A stretch of DNA of 64,000 nucleotides. Source: Alopecurus myosuroides (Eukaryota > Streptophyta > Magnoliopsida > Poales > Poaceae). Position 1 is the stretch's first letter; every line of letters begins with the position of its first letter. The position numbers were made by a program, and so were the translations under genes. Under the pieces are notes generated by a model. The model had not been told where the DNA came from. It saw nothing but the letters and a program-made list of their open reading frames with translations, and did not search any database. This document shows, in pieces, positions 12,243 to 24,052 of this stretch. The stretch lies in NCBI GenBank assembly GCA_028641055.1, contig CM054063.1, positions 51,337,827-51,401,826 of the forward strand, written 5' to 3'.

Positions 12243-12552
12243 GCGGCGGAGCAGACGGCAGAACTGGCGCCGCCGCCGGTGCTCAACAGCGCGGAGGACC
12301 GACAGCGCCAGCAAGAGGTGAACGTCGCCGATCACGACGAGCGTGTGATGGCGGAGTACCGCCGGCGCCACCCCGAAGATGTTGAGGCCGAGCGGGCCAT
12401 CTTCGCGGAGAAAGCGTCGAGCGCGTGGCGAGGCAGGAGGAGAAGTGTCGCCGCAAACGCGTTGCCGAGGAGCACTATGACAACCCCGACGCCCAGCCGG
12501 CGTGGGACGAGAACGATCCCCGCTGGCTGGACATCTACACCTCGTCGGACTA
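12243..12552 (+). pseudogene. Unrecognised small acidic/charged protein gene, frameshifted
   Basis: I do not recognise the family. Open frame from about 12243 (after an in-frame TAG near 12240) reads a charged helix-like segment with motifs RQRQQEVNVADHDERVMAEY and EDVEAERAIFAEK. Around 12415-12425 protein-like composition moves to another frame, reading RVARQEEKCRRKRVAEE and ending in WLDIYTSSD and a TAG at 12550-12552. The switch implies an indel of one or two bases. No convincing ATG connects to the first frame. GC content is much higher than in the flanks, as in many grass single-exon genes. It could also be a fragment of a transposon-encoded protein. Confidence 0.4.
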
Positions 12553-13261
12553 GACCACCGAGTAGATTAGTTTATATTTTATTTTTATCATCGTTTCAAT
12601 GTACCAAATATTATCGTTTTAACTTAATCATATTTTCGTACTGTATTACTGTTGTACTGTATTTATTTAGATTTGAACTAGACAATATGTGTGACTGAAA
12701 CATCAAAGTTTGAATTAAAGGATCTGCTAGGTGGCATCTCCTGTCAACTGAAACAATGCTTCGAGGAGGCCACTCAAAAGAGGGTTTTAGGAGTTTATTC
12801 GAGGAAACTGTTAGAAATGGTCTAAACCAAAGCATCATCAGCATGTTGTCTTTCAAACAATGCTGTCTTGCCTGGGACATATCAACATCGAATACTCACC
12901 ATGAGGCCAACAAACTCATCAACCAAGCGCGCATTGGTAACAAAAAGCATCACAAGATCGACAGGGTCAACCAAAGACAGATTGCTACCAGGAAAAAAAA
13001 GGATAACCCTGACTAATGTAACTATGTATGCATGTAACTGATTCGATCGATATTCTTTACCAAGCACAAGGGCAAAACTGACTGAATTATATCAAGCAAG
13101 GAAATATAACTATTAAGGAGAAACTGAGAAGCATTTTCTTTAGAAGACCCGCTAGCCCTAGGGGAAGGATTACAATTACACTCTGGCTCAGAAGCAAACA
13201 GCACAGGACTACAACAACCCATTGTTGCGGTTGCAGTCACATTATTCATCTCCAGAAGGGA
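12553..13261. other. Small-gene 3' flank and MATH gene 3' UTR
   Basis: AT-rich sequence. It contains the second copy of a dispersed repeat (12719-12860). The last 200-250 bases before 13262 are likely the MATH-gene 3' UTR on minus. No reading frame is supported. Confidence 0.45.
12719..12860. repeat. Dispersed repeat, copy 2
   Basis: Begins GGATCTGCTAGG and later has ACCAAAGCATCATCAGCATG, paralleling the copy at 6519-6650. The copies are clearly diverged. Neither has visible terminal repeats or a target duplication. Confidence 0.4.
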
Positions 13262-16200
13262 TCAGTGCCCATTCGCGGGGTGATACGATGGATAGCGGCT
13301 GCTTGCTCCGTTCGCAGAGGCCGGATAATCCCTCAACTGGTAGGGGTAGGCGCTCACGTCTGCCCCGAAGCTTGGCATGGAGGAGCTGTCCGCGCGGCTG
13401 TATGGCCACTGGCTCATCGCCATATCATCGAATTGACTGCTGGAGTACGAGGGGAGATCAAACTGCGAGTAACCCCTGTCCCTAAGCCCTTGAGGGGCAC
13501 CGTTCAGATCACTGTAGTACGGCGGAAGTTCCTCGTCGTAGTACTGCTCAGGCTGGTCAAACAGATACGGATCATTAAACATGCTATAATCAGGTGTGCT
13601 GGCATTGTTGGGCACATTATTGGGCAGAGAGAACTGCCGACCAAATCCCGGCTGTAAAACCTTTCTTCCGTCGCTGAGCTCCTCATCCAGCAAGTCGTTG
13701 ATGATGTCTAGGTGAGGAAACTCGTCACCGACCAGGCCTTGTGGTTGGTATGGAGTAAATCTGGTAGAAATTTCTGATAACAGTTGCCTGCTTCGTGGTC
13801 TTCCATTCAAATTGAGCTTCTCAGACTCGTTACCGATGCTTGGATTCAGCATACCATGATCATTACTGTTGCTGCTGCTGCAGCAGCTTGCCTCTTGTGA
13901 GCTTTCCTCTCTCCACTGGAACTGGTTGAGTGACTCAGGCTTCACGGTTCCAAACGTGAACCCAGGCTTCAATGATGAATTTTCTTTCCTAGACGAGGTA
14001 TCTGGTGACAGAATGGAAGGTGATGATGCAAACATGGATTGTGGGTGTGCAACTCCTTGACCAGACGAACTTGTCTGATAAGTGACACCGCTTGCCCCAG
14101 CAGAACCTTTTTCCATCATGGCATTACGGTAAGACCGGGGAATGAAGCTAGGAGCACTGGCAGATGGCTCATTGCCCAACCGTCCAACTGCACTCCTTGA
14201 ACGAGAAAGAGATGGTGTGGTCTGAACTGTTGAAACAGCAGGTGCTGCTTGTTTTGCTGCTGGGACTTGTGGAGCACTCAAAGGCCTCGAAACTGTAATG
14301 ACCTGGTTGGTGGTAGCGCTATTTACCAGAGAAGTTGGCTTCTGAGCTTCAGATTTGGCAGGTACAGGTGCCTGAAGAGGTCTACTTACAACTGGAACTG
14401 ACCTCTCAATCTGAGTTGGCGGATTTGATGGAGGTCCTTTATTTGGAACTAGCTGAACTGTTAGGGTGGAAGAGACGCCTGTTCTTGTAGTAGCAGCTGC
14501 AGCACCTGAAACTTCGCTTGCACGGGAAGAACTCAGACTGTTGGTGCTTTCTAATGAAGATTTTGGCTGCTGAGAGAAGGTAGGTTGCTTCTTAACAGGG
14601 CTCATAGAAGGAAAGGAAGACTCTGTCACTCTTAACTTGGAGGGGCTCATGACATCAGCATGCCGCTGTGCATGTTGCTTCTTCTGCGACACAACTTTGT
14701 CATCCTGAAATGAGTTGATTTGGAATCTTATTTAGCCGAGCAGACTACTTAACAAATTGATGAAAGAAATAGCAAGAGAGAACAACGCCCTTCTGCAATA
14801 CATCTTTTATCATCTGATCTGAAATGGGCAGCGCTTTGTGGCATATTTCTCACAAACTGCACAGCATAAACGAAAAGGCTGGTGGGTCTGTGCATACCTC
14901 AGCTTCATGTCTTGTGTCCTTTGAGCTGCTGGATCCGAAAATACCATTAGGTGCTGAATTTGATCCACCTAGCGCAAACCCTGTACGTGCATCAGTATCC
15001 TTATTATTCCTCCGGTTGTTCCCCCTGAATCAAAAATATATGGCATGATAAATACTATGTGACAAATGTGGAAAAAGTAACAAAACAAAAATATACCTAT
15101 TCGATGAGGATTTGACACTTGTCCAGGCACCTCCAGTAGATGACCCATTCAAAATAACTGAAGGAACCGAGTCAGATGAACAAGTAGACGAGCTATCATC
15201 CACACATGAAGTCCTCTTTCCTGCTTGGTCATTTTGCGCCTCGCCACCTTCAGGCACAGTCATCGCTTGAGCTTCTGAAGCGTCTGTTTCCCAATTAACA
15301 GGACTGGATTCACGGTCTTCAAAATCAATATGAAGCGCCTCTGAATTATCATCTCTGTTATCAGAAATATCAGATGCTTCATCAGGATTGTCGGCATTTG
15401 AGGTGACTTCTTCTGTTTGACTTGAGAAATCATCAGGGATTCTATCATCTGATGGACTGCTCTCTGTAACTATACCCTTCATGTCAAACCTTTCATTTTT
15501 GCCTTTATTGTTTTTCTGACTGTTTTTCTTCTGTTTGGCCTGGGCGAGAGAAATAAGACATTGTCAAAGATATCCACAACTAATAGAAAGAGCAAAGAAA
15601 GGGATAATGAGCTGCCAACACTGCAATTTACTATAATCAACTGCATGTACAAAGAAATATCTATACAGATTAGGGGGGGGGGGGGGGTGGAAAAAAAACA
15701 AGAAACCAAGACGTGCTTATATCAGAATTTAGTACGATCGACAAATTGCATAATGATGAACAAACCTGTTTTTTCCTGATACGTTTTTCCTTCTCAGCAG
15801 CACTCCGCTTTGCCTTAAGTTCAATTTCTGCAAGCCCAGCAGCTTCTTCTTCACGAATGAGTTCCTCTTGGCGCTTCAAAGCCACCGCCTCTTGGTATGC
15901 CACTTCAATTCGACTGATTCAAGAATTATAAGTAACATGTGCATGGAGGCCCAAGAATTATAAGATGTAAGAATTTCATCATGGGAAACCTGGTTCCCAA
16001 GGAAAATAGCATGGAAATAGATCTATCAAATATCTAATAACGGCAGGATAGTCATCCAAAAACGAGTCAAATCAAAGTAACATAAACAAAAGGTCAATTC
16101 TAGCATCAAATGCTTGGAAATGATATTTCAAGTTGATGACTGTTGTGCTACACAATTGTGGAGCAAAACAAGAATCCTAGATGACCACGTTGGAACTGCA

Positions 16201-19200
16201 AAAAAAACTTCTCACCTGAATATATGAGCCAAGGCAAAAAATTCTAGCGTCTTCCAGCCAAGCTCTATAAGTCGTCTATCGTCGCGCTCAATAGAGTCTT
16301 TGTTGAAGTCATCACCCGAGCTGCTATCCTATAATCATATAATTGGTTAGGACTGCTTACACAGACTAGGAACAAGAACTCATCCAAGACAATATTCTTG
16401 AAGAGAACATTTTTTTCCAGTTTGTAACTCACTAAGACGCAAGTAGATGACTCCTAGATCCTATCTCACAACAGTATTGTTCAGCAAAGCTTAGTTGTTG
16501 AATAGAAACTCAAGAATCTAATCTTCTGGTTATAAAGTGGATGGATGGTATGAAAAAGATGCCTCATAAGGTTGAAGCCAAAATGAAAATATCAGCAGTT
16601 AATATCCAGTGGAGTCATCATAAGATGGATAGATGTTGCCTTAGTAAGCTAACTGTACAAACTGATAAATAAATAAAAGCGTACCTTTGTGCGGTTCTGT
16701 GAACTTTTTTCATCCTTCGCAGGCAATGGTTGGTGTGGCAGTGTGTCTAATGTAGCTCTTTCAAGCAAAAGTAAAACATCATCTGCCAAGACAAACATAT
16801 CCTGCTCAACAAGCACCATAGAAGTGCTTCGAGCATCTGTCTCCGTTAGTTTGGGCACGCCCTTTTTGGTCTTGCTCTGATACTCAAGAGCCTTCAGTCC
16901 ACTATACAGTGAGTCCATTACTAAGGTTGATGTGACTTCCTTTTCTATGAAAAAATGCTTCACTAGAACTTTCAATACGGTGTCAGTCTTTTCCCTTGTC
17001 ATCTGCCGTCGCATACTTGGATCCATCGCTAGCCAGAACGCATTGAAACTGCAACCCACCAATTAAACATGTCAATAATGCACAGGCTCAACACATCCAA
17101 AAAATTAGACAAAATATTTACTGAAGACGTGCTTGGTCATAAGCCATAGACAGTAGCCAAAATGATATTTATCTAACCTGGACCATCTCAGTCTATCCTC
17201 AATCAACCTGCAAAGTTTACTTCTTCTTTCATCAATAAATCGCCGGCAAATTTGCTCCACATTTGATAAATACACCCTAACTAGTTCCCTTCGGTACTGG
17301 CCATCAAGGCAACGAAATGGGCGGTCCGCCTTCTCCCTCAAATATTACAATGCAGAAGCAGACATGGTTACGCAAAGCAAATATATACTCAACTCCAAAA
17401 TTAACTGATACAGCTTCACCCAGAGTCGGTGAAATCGACAGAAGGAAAATGGAGGCTACATAACTACAGAAAACAGATACCTAATAACTTGAACTTGAGC
17501 TTTGATGGTAAGAACATCCTCAACGACAAAGCCATCATGTAATTTTGATAGCTCCATAAATTTTTTCCACCCCCAGTCATGCTCTTTCTTCCAAAATCGG
17601 TGCAGCGTATCTGAAATGTCACTTTCTTTGAACTTCACATGCAAAACTAAGCCAAATCTACTAGCCAAACAACAACAGCGGTATATCAACTCACCTGAAT
17701 ACTTGGATTTCTTAGGATCTTTATTAATTACAGCTATTGTAAACTGTGCAAAGTGACTCCATCCTGAAATAAAGGCAAATAATATTCAAGATAACATTTT
17801 GTAATCATGAACTGTGCCCAACACTACATGGAACATTTCATCTACCTGGGAGCAGTTTATCATGGTTCGCAACACAAAGAAAGAGTGACAGGTGATTGCA
17901 AACATCACACCCTTGTGGATAAATCAGGATGTACCTGAAAGTCAACCAGTAGATATTAACACATGACGCAGACAAAAGCTTGAGCTTACATATCTACCTC
18001 AAAGATGTACTGAAATTTAAAAGACACCACGATATATATAAGAACACGGAGTACATAAAACTCCAGAAAAATACGCAAAGTAAATAAGGAATAATCAAGA
18101 CCATATTAAATGTGAATGCAAATAAAATAGGAAGGCAAGAGTAGTGCTAGACATATCGCATGACCCACTGCTCAACCAGGAGCCACCAAGTTCAAGATAG
18201 CCATGCCAAAGATGCAGCACAATTAAAAGGCTAAAAACAAGAAGAAACTTATAAAGATGATACTGTAAATTTAATTGGTAACAAATGAATACCATACCAT
18301 TTATAACCACCAACATCAAAGGAGTTACTCCGTAGCTCCCTCTTGTTAATTTGGGAAAAGTTATCAATCCTCCATGTAAACTTCCCATACAGTTCAGCAG
18401 GCCTTGGCCCTAATACAAGGAAATAAAAGCAACAGGTCAAGAAACAGTTGATGCTAAGTATCTAAGAAATTATAAGGATTGAAATGCAGATATAAAATGA
18501 AGTAAATAAAATTTTGAATTATTAATTCCGTTCTGCCAGAATGGGCAGAACGATCCATTCTCAGGACCAAAACAATATTCACAAGCTGTCATCCCGTGTA
18601 CCGGTCAAAAGTCCTGTCCTTCTGGCTGGAACTCTCATACCGGCCTGGTATCAGTAGTACTGTTGGTCTTCCAGTACTTAGGTACTCTTATATAGGCTCC
18701 AACCCACCCTCTTATTCCTCGCCTCAGCGATGTGGGACTAAAGCAGAAGGTCTTACCGTTCTAGCAAAACCAATATGGGCATTGAATACTGGGCCTGGTA
18801 CCTATAGGCTTGTTGGGCCAGTCACTTCTAACGCGTGTTGTACACAATAATAGGAAGTCACGACTAATCCCTTCTGTCCTTTTTGTATTTTTTCCCTACT
18901 TTATTTGATTTTATTTTATGAGCCTCATTCTATGTACATAAATTATTTTCATATAACTTACACGGGTGATACCAAGACATTCTGTAGCAAACACCAACCG
19001 CAATGGTGACCAGAATGGAATTAGTAAGTATGATATAAACCCTTTGTGGCATGTGGCATGCTAAAAAAAACATTGGCAAGAGATGAAGCATACTGAAACA
19101 AGGTAACATAGAACCTGCTAAATAAAGCACATGATGGAGCGTAGGCAGGTTGGGTGTAGTGCACCTGCTTTGGAAGCATGAGGCAGTAAGTTAATTCACA

Positions 19201-20608
19201 GTTGTAATTTAATTAAGACACATGAGTGCATTTTTTTTGTCTCCGGGTGAATCCATTAAAACAGACCGGGCCTGATTCCAGTTTCCCTTTTTGGTCGAAA
19301 CGTACATGTGAGGTCAGGTCTTACAAGTAAATACATATTAGGGAACATGTATTTGACCCCCATGTCACTCGCACATTATAGAAACCCTAATAGATGTGAT
19401 ATAACTATAGTGTCAAATAAGTAAAATATTCTTGAACATGTCCAAACTATTTGCTAGTTTGACAAACGGCAATTTTTTTAGTAATCCATTATTATCTTTT
19501 CCATTTCCATACATAAACTAACAATTAGTTGACTTAGTATCAACCTGGAGGTTCAGCAAAAAAATAGTCGAGCTTCCAATAAATAACTCTAGAAACACAA
19601 GAATTCCAAGTCAAAGAATGCTTCAGTGATAGTACCGTGGTGCACATATCAACCATCCAACTGCAATCTAAATGAAATTTCAGCTACCATTCTGACATGA
19701 TTATGTATTTATGAATGGTATTGCATGTCTCGTGAGCAAATAACACATCGCTAAAACTCTCTATAGTTCAGTCATCTTATGGTATAAAGAATGATACATC
19801 TGAATTGATGTAAGATACCTAGGTTTGGCTCAGCACTAGAATCATATGACAGTTAGCATAACCGGAGGAATTCTCGAGCTTGTATGTGATATCCTTGCCA
19901 TATAATAATTGCTTAATTGCATGAAAGGACAAATGAGCCTATATTTTAAGGGACCGAAATGCAAAATATTTGTCACTGCTTCAAAATCCTGAATCATGAT
20001 TCATCTGAGCACTAACAAGCTCAATCGGAACAAAAAAAACTTACATGCCATAATTTGATGATATTAGTTGTCTTAAAACTAACCGATCAACCAAGAATAG
20101 TACAGCTGCAATGAAAAAATAAACTCCCAAAAGATAAACCTAAGTCATCATTTGAATTCCATTATAGCGCATGGGGCCATGGGCAGTGATTCAGGGGCAT
20201 CCCTTAGTCAGTTCTACATGCAGTAAGTAGCACCAGAGCAAAATCAATAGTTTTTACTTTTATAGAGTGAACAATTTCATGAGGACTAAATAGGTCTATA
20301 TCACCCAGACAAGATGGTAACTGGGAAAGGATATAGTAAAAGTTAAAATAACTACGTTCGTACAAAGCAATAACAGTTAATAACTTAATAATGAAGAAAT
20401 TCAAGATAAGGTGAAGAAACATACCACAATCATCATCATCAGTGTCCGAATAAGCTGGTGAAGTGGATGGTGTTCCATTCTCAACTTGCTCGCTTGACCT
20501 CCACTCAGCTAAAGAATCCCCGGAATAGCTTTGTTGATCACTGGGCAAGTCCTCGGTTGACGAGGATCTACCGTCCTCTGTATGGTCTACTTCCACACTG
20601 CCAGCCAT
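13262..20608 (-). CDS. MUSE13: MATH (TRAF-homology) domain and coiled-coil protein, MUSE13/MUSE14 (TRAF1a/b) type
   Basis: Complete 12-exon gene on minus: 20608-20425, 18409-18298, 17934-17846, 17763-17695, 17610-17481, 17336-17178, 17048-16685, 16328-16216, 15913-15766, 15539-15097, 15024-14898, 14704-13262. The sum is 3,381 nt, 1,126 residues plus TGA. The start chosen is ATG 20608 (MAGSVEVDH); an in-frame GTG four codons upstream is not needed. The MATH domain is at residues about 66-195 (YGKFTWRIDNFSQ, GGYKWYILIYPQGCDVCNHL, KEHDWGWKKFMEL). A basic coiled coil follows at about 410-470 (VAYQEAVALKRQEELIREEE), then a long Ser/Gln/Asn-rich tail. Arabidopsis homologues connect SCF-CPR1 to NLR immune-receptor turnover and regulate ATG6/autophagy; that role here is inferred from family. 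The exon-6 acceptor is an unusual TTGAG. No lesions. Confidence 0.93.
18530..18551. repeat. Short perfect inverted repeat in MATH-gene intron 1
   Basis: GTTCTGCC and GGGCAGAAC arms surround a short loop AGAAT. It lies in the 2-kb first intron, next to a region (18597-18850) with a TATATAGG box and GATGTGGGACTA, which looks like a small LTR/TRIM-like or promoter-bearing repeat. I could not find its ends. Confidence 0.35.
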
Positions 20609-21680
20609 GAATCTATCCACTCGACGATGTGCAATGCAGCTACAGTACCGACCTCGCCGTTTTCCTTCCTAGAATACAAAATTGAGCCCCTAAGTCGTCA
20701 ACCTCAGCTTCGGTAACAAAAGGAGAATAAAATGGGCAAACCTAACTCTATCGCCCCAAAGACACCGTCAGCTAAGAAACTAGGGTAGGGAAAACGGTGC
20801 AACAGTCTGTATGCAAAACGAGCAATCGCTAGGAAGTCCTGTATACAGAGCTGGCATTGGCGGGAAGCAGCGAGACGGTCAGGCAGTGGCATATATACAA
20901 TGATAACAAAGTAGCACAAGAACTAGTTCCTGTCACATGGAATAATATCCTCGCTCCAGATCACAGAGACACCTGCGGAACATACAGGTCCGGGGACGTA
21001 GAATCCTTGATGCCGCGCGGAGACTTAAAACCTAAGCAGCATTAAATCATCAACGTCAAAGCTAATCCTCTTCCCTCCCTACGCGCCTGTCCCAGCTAGC
21101 GTAAGAAAAAATCATCACTAGGCGCGCCAACACGGAGCTGGCGCGCAACCGCATCAGCTAAGCTAAGCCCGGGGCAGGGCGCCCCCTGCCAACCTAAGCA
21201 ATCCAGGCACGCGCCCATCCCATCTCCCCCGGGGAACGGCCGGAGGAGGAGGAGAGACGACGCACGCACGCAGGGACGCAGATTAGATCGGGGCGGCGCC
21301 GGGCCGCGAGCGCGCCAATGCACCCCTCGCTGACAAACGGAAAATAAACAGAAATCTCCCCTCCGATTGGACCCTTCCCCCCGCGTCATCCGGATCTGAC
21401 CTCGCCTCCCTCCCTCGCACACGGACGCCGTTCGGCGCGCGCGTTGGAGGGCGCCCTATCCTGGGATCGAGATTTACCTTCACCACGCGGTTCGTCGTCG
21501 TCTGCGGCGGTAGCGGGCGGCGGTAGCGGCCGCTTCCTCGACGAAGGAGGAGATAGGGCGGGAGGTGGGGCGGGGGAAGGGGGAAGGGGAGCAGCGGGCG
21601 TGTGTGTGCGCCCTAGTCGAGTCAGAGTAATCGGATCGGGTTTAGCGAGCCTCCCTCCTCCTAAGCTAGTTTTTAGTTAG
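20609..21680 (-). promoter_or_regulatory. MUSE13: MATH gene 5' leader and GC-rich promoter region
   Basis: Read on minus, the sequence from about 21660 to 21080 is GC-rich and pyrimidine-rich with no long frame related to the gene. A good 5' splice site (GTGAAG/GTAAAT near 21477) and acceptor-like CTGTAG near 20640 suggest a 5'-UTR intron of about 0.8 kb. There is no clear TATA box. Exact transcription start is unknown. Confidence 0.45.
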
Positions 21681-22299
21681 GCAGGCGCCATAGGCTTACC
21701 ATTACGATGAAGAGAAATGATTTTTCTGCGCGATGTATTTCCATGGGGAAGAGATACGCTGCTGCCTGGTATTTATAGCGTGGCAGCGCGTCATCATTTA
21801 CACGCACGCCAGCCCGGTCTTTTGGAAGCATCGCAGCGCGACCGCACGATATTGCTTCTCCGTAATGGCCTGCCCTAGGATATATCACGCATTGCAGTTT
21901 CGGCTAGGGCACGTAGCTCCACGGGAGATCAATGGCGCCTTCCAGGGTGTTGGTTGGGATCCAACTCATGGTGCCCTCCCCACCGTCCATTGCGTGTCTT
22001 TTATTAACCGATATCGTCTTCTTCTTCCGTATTCGACGTATCCCTAATATTTACCGTGCATTCTACGTTATTTACCGGTGTAACTTCCCGTAACGGTCAT
22101 TGCTGATCTTGATGTCATATCACACCGTCGTGCATGTCCTCTGTTGGCATTGCGTTATCCGGCTCAGCTTTTGATATCATCGTCGTCGTCATTAGGGTGT
22201 CGGTATCTTAGTTGGTGTCGAGTCTGTGGGGGTGTCCCCACATCCGTCTACGATCAAATCAGGTACGACGAGGAAAAGGGGCAAGACGGAAGCGAAGGG
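21681..22299. other. Intergenic DNA, nothing recognised
   Basis: Mixed composition with short frames only. I see no gene, inverted repeat or LTR boundary. Confidence 0.4.
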
Positions 22300-23316
22300 C
22301 ACATAAGAAGGACAGGGCAATGAACCATTCACAACAATGCAAAGAGTTGGAATTTGTTTAGCAACGCGCCTTTTTTACCATGGCAGCCATCATATATGCA
22401 TGTCGTCTTCATTAGATTAATGGCGTTCTAGCTGCCTCCAGACCCGTTAGGGCAGGAACCAATCAACGGCTAGCCTTAGCGCCACCTTCATCGTCAAGTC
22501 AACAAACGGTTGACCACAAAAGGAAAGGTGGAATTTGTTTCATGTTGTTTCTTACTATGTGTATGTCGCATACATTGGACTATTGTCGTTCTTGTGGGGC
22601 TCTACATCTAAGAGGCCACATGAAACCAATCAACTATTCAACTACGGTCTATGACATCGGGTACGTTTTCGGCCAAGTCAAGCACAATGAAAGACAAAAG
22701 GAAAGAGAGGAGGAAAAATAACGATGAATGGTTGATGACGATGCAAAGGGTGGAGTTTGTTTCATATCGCTTGCTTCCATGTTGGTTATTACATGTATTC
22801 ACTGGACTATTGTCGTCTCCAAGAGGGCACATCAACCAGTAAACTGTGAGTCGTGGCATCATCTTCCAAACAAGAGAAACGACAATAAGGGAGCGAAGGG
22901 CAAGCTATGAGGAAATGGCATTGAACGGTTGACGACAAGGCAAGAAGTGGAATTTGTTTCATTCCTTTTATGTACCATGCATGTCGATTCCGTTGGATTA
23001 GTGGTGTTATAGTCTGGCATCCACATCCATGAGGGCACATTAAACTCATCAACTAGGAGTTGCGACGCATCATATGTCTTGGTCCAAGACGGCTGCAACA
23101 AGAGAAATAAAAGAGAGGAGGGACATGGAAGGTAGGAAGAAAGTGCAATGAAAGGTTGACACGATGCAAAGGCTGGATAGAATTTGTTTCCTCTCGTGTA
23201 CTTACCATGTCTGTTGACATATTCATGGCCCCTCCATTGGACTATGCTACCCTAGTATGCCTATACATCCATGAGGGTCGAGGGCACGTCAAATCAATTA
23301 GCCACGAGTTGTGGCA
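22300..23316. repeat. Diverged tandem array, about five units of 180-230 bp
   Basis: Five successive units share an ordered set of blocks: (G)GTTGACGACxATGCAAAG, TGGAATTTGTTTC, ACCATGCATGTCG or similar, CATTGGACTATTGTCG, CATCCATGAGGGCACAT, CAACTAxGAGTTGTGGCAT. The GGAATTTGTTT block occurs at about 22349, 22529, 22752 (GGAGTTTGTTT), 22949 and 23178 (AGAATTTGTTT). Units are strongly diverged, so the array is old. No coding capacity. Confidence 0.65.
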
Positions 23317-23561
23317 TGATACGTCCCAAACGTACCTATAATTTTGTATGCTCCATGCTTATTTTATTTATGTTATTGCTTGTTTTCTATATATTTTCCT
23401 TTGTTTTCCGGATGATTTCATGGACTGACCTATTAACTAGATGGCCAGAGTCAGTTTATGTTTTCTGTTGTTTTTGTATTTTAGAAAAGCTTTGAAGAAA
23501 ATATTCGCCAAATGTCCTGAAAATTTACGGGATTTATTTTTTGCCTGGAATGAAGACGGAG
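23317..23561 (+). mobile_element. LTR fragment A, left part (split by Tat element)
   Basis: Begins TGATACGTCCCAAACGTACC, the common start of a cereal gypsy LTR group. It shares the internal block CCTATTAACTAGATGxC..GTCAGTT..TGTTTTCTG with the LTRs at 36804 and (minus) 63851. The fragment is interrupted at 23562 by the Tat element and resumes at 36350. No second LTR was found in the window. Confidence 0.6.
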
Positions 23562-24052
23562 TGACGAAGGCATGGATCCTGGGCCCTACGAGTAAGGACA
23601 CCCCCTCTCACACCTTCTGATCAAGGCCCGACAGGAAGCGCCCTTGGAGTACTCTAGAAGGCCCATGAAAAGCCCACCCGCATCAACTTGCGGGCTAAGT
23701 TAGGGATTGTAACCGACTCAAGCTAGGGTTTGTATCCTCTCCGGGTTGGACTCGAGACCTGGCTATCTATATAAAGCCAGGAGAGCCCCAAAGGAGAGGA
23801 CCAAGTATTACCGCACGACCACAAAAGCCTTGAAACTCGAGATCTACTCTCGATTCGAGCACCTGTAATCGATCTAATCGACTAATACAGATCAGCAGAA
23901 GGCAGGAGTAAGGGTTTTACCTCTTCGAGGGCCCCGAACCTGGGTAAATCTCGCCTCCCTGTCAAGCCGACGATTCCACCAGCGCCTATGACATCTCCTA
24001 GTCGAAACCCGATAGGGTCACCTGAGGGATTTGCGGAGCCAGAGCTTCGACA
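23562..24052 (+). repeat. Tat element 5' LTR
   Basis: Starts TGACGAAGGC and ends CTTCGACA. It contains a TATA box at 23768-23776 and no ATG between there and 23988, so the gag start codon lies inside this LTR. 491 bp. Confidence 0.96.
23768..23776 (+). promoter_or_regulatory. TATA box of Tat 5' LTR
   Basis: TATATAAAG, about 220 bp upstream of the first ATG (23988). The same box occurs in the 3' LTR. Genomic RNA should start roughly 25-35 bp downstream. Confidence 0.75.

Noticed and set aside
15674..15687. Run of 14 G in MATH-gene intron 9
   Set aside because: Simple homopolymer in an intron next to an A-run; no splice or coding effect can be shown.
18597..18850. Solo LTR/TRIM in MATH-gene intron 1
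   Set aside because: TATA-like box and TG/CA ends can be picked, but no target duplication or second copy was found.
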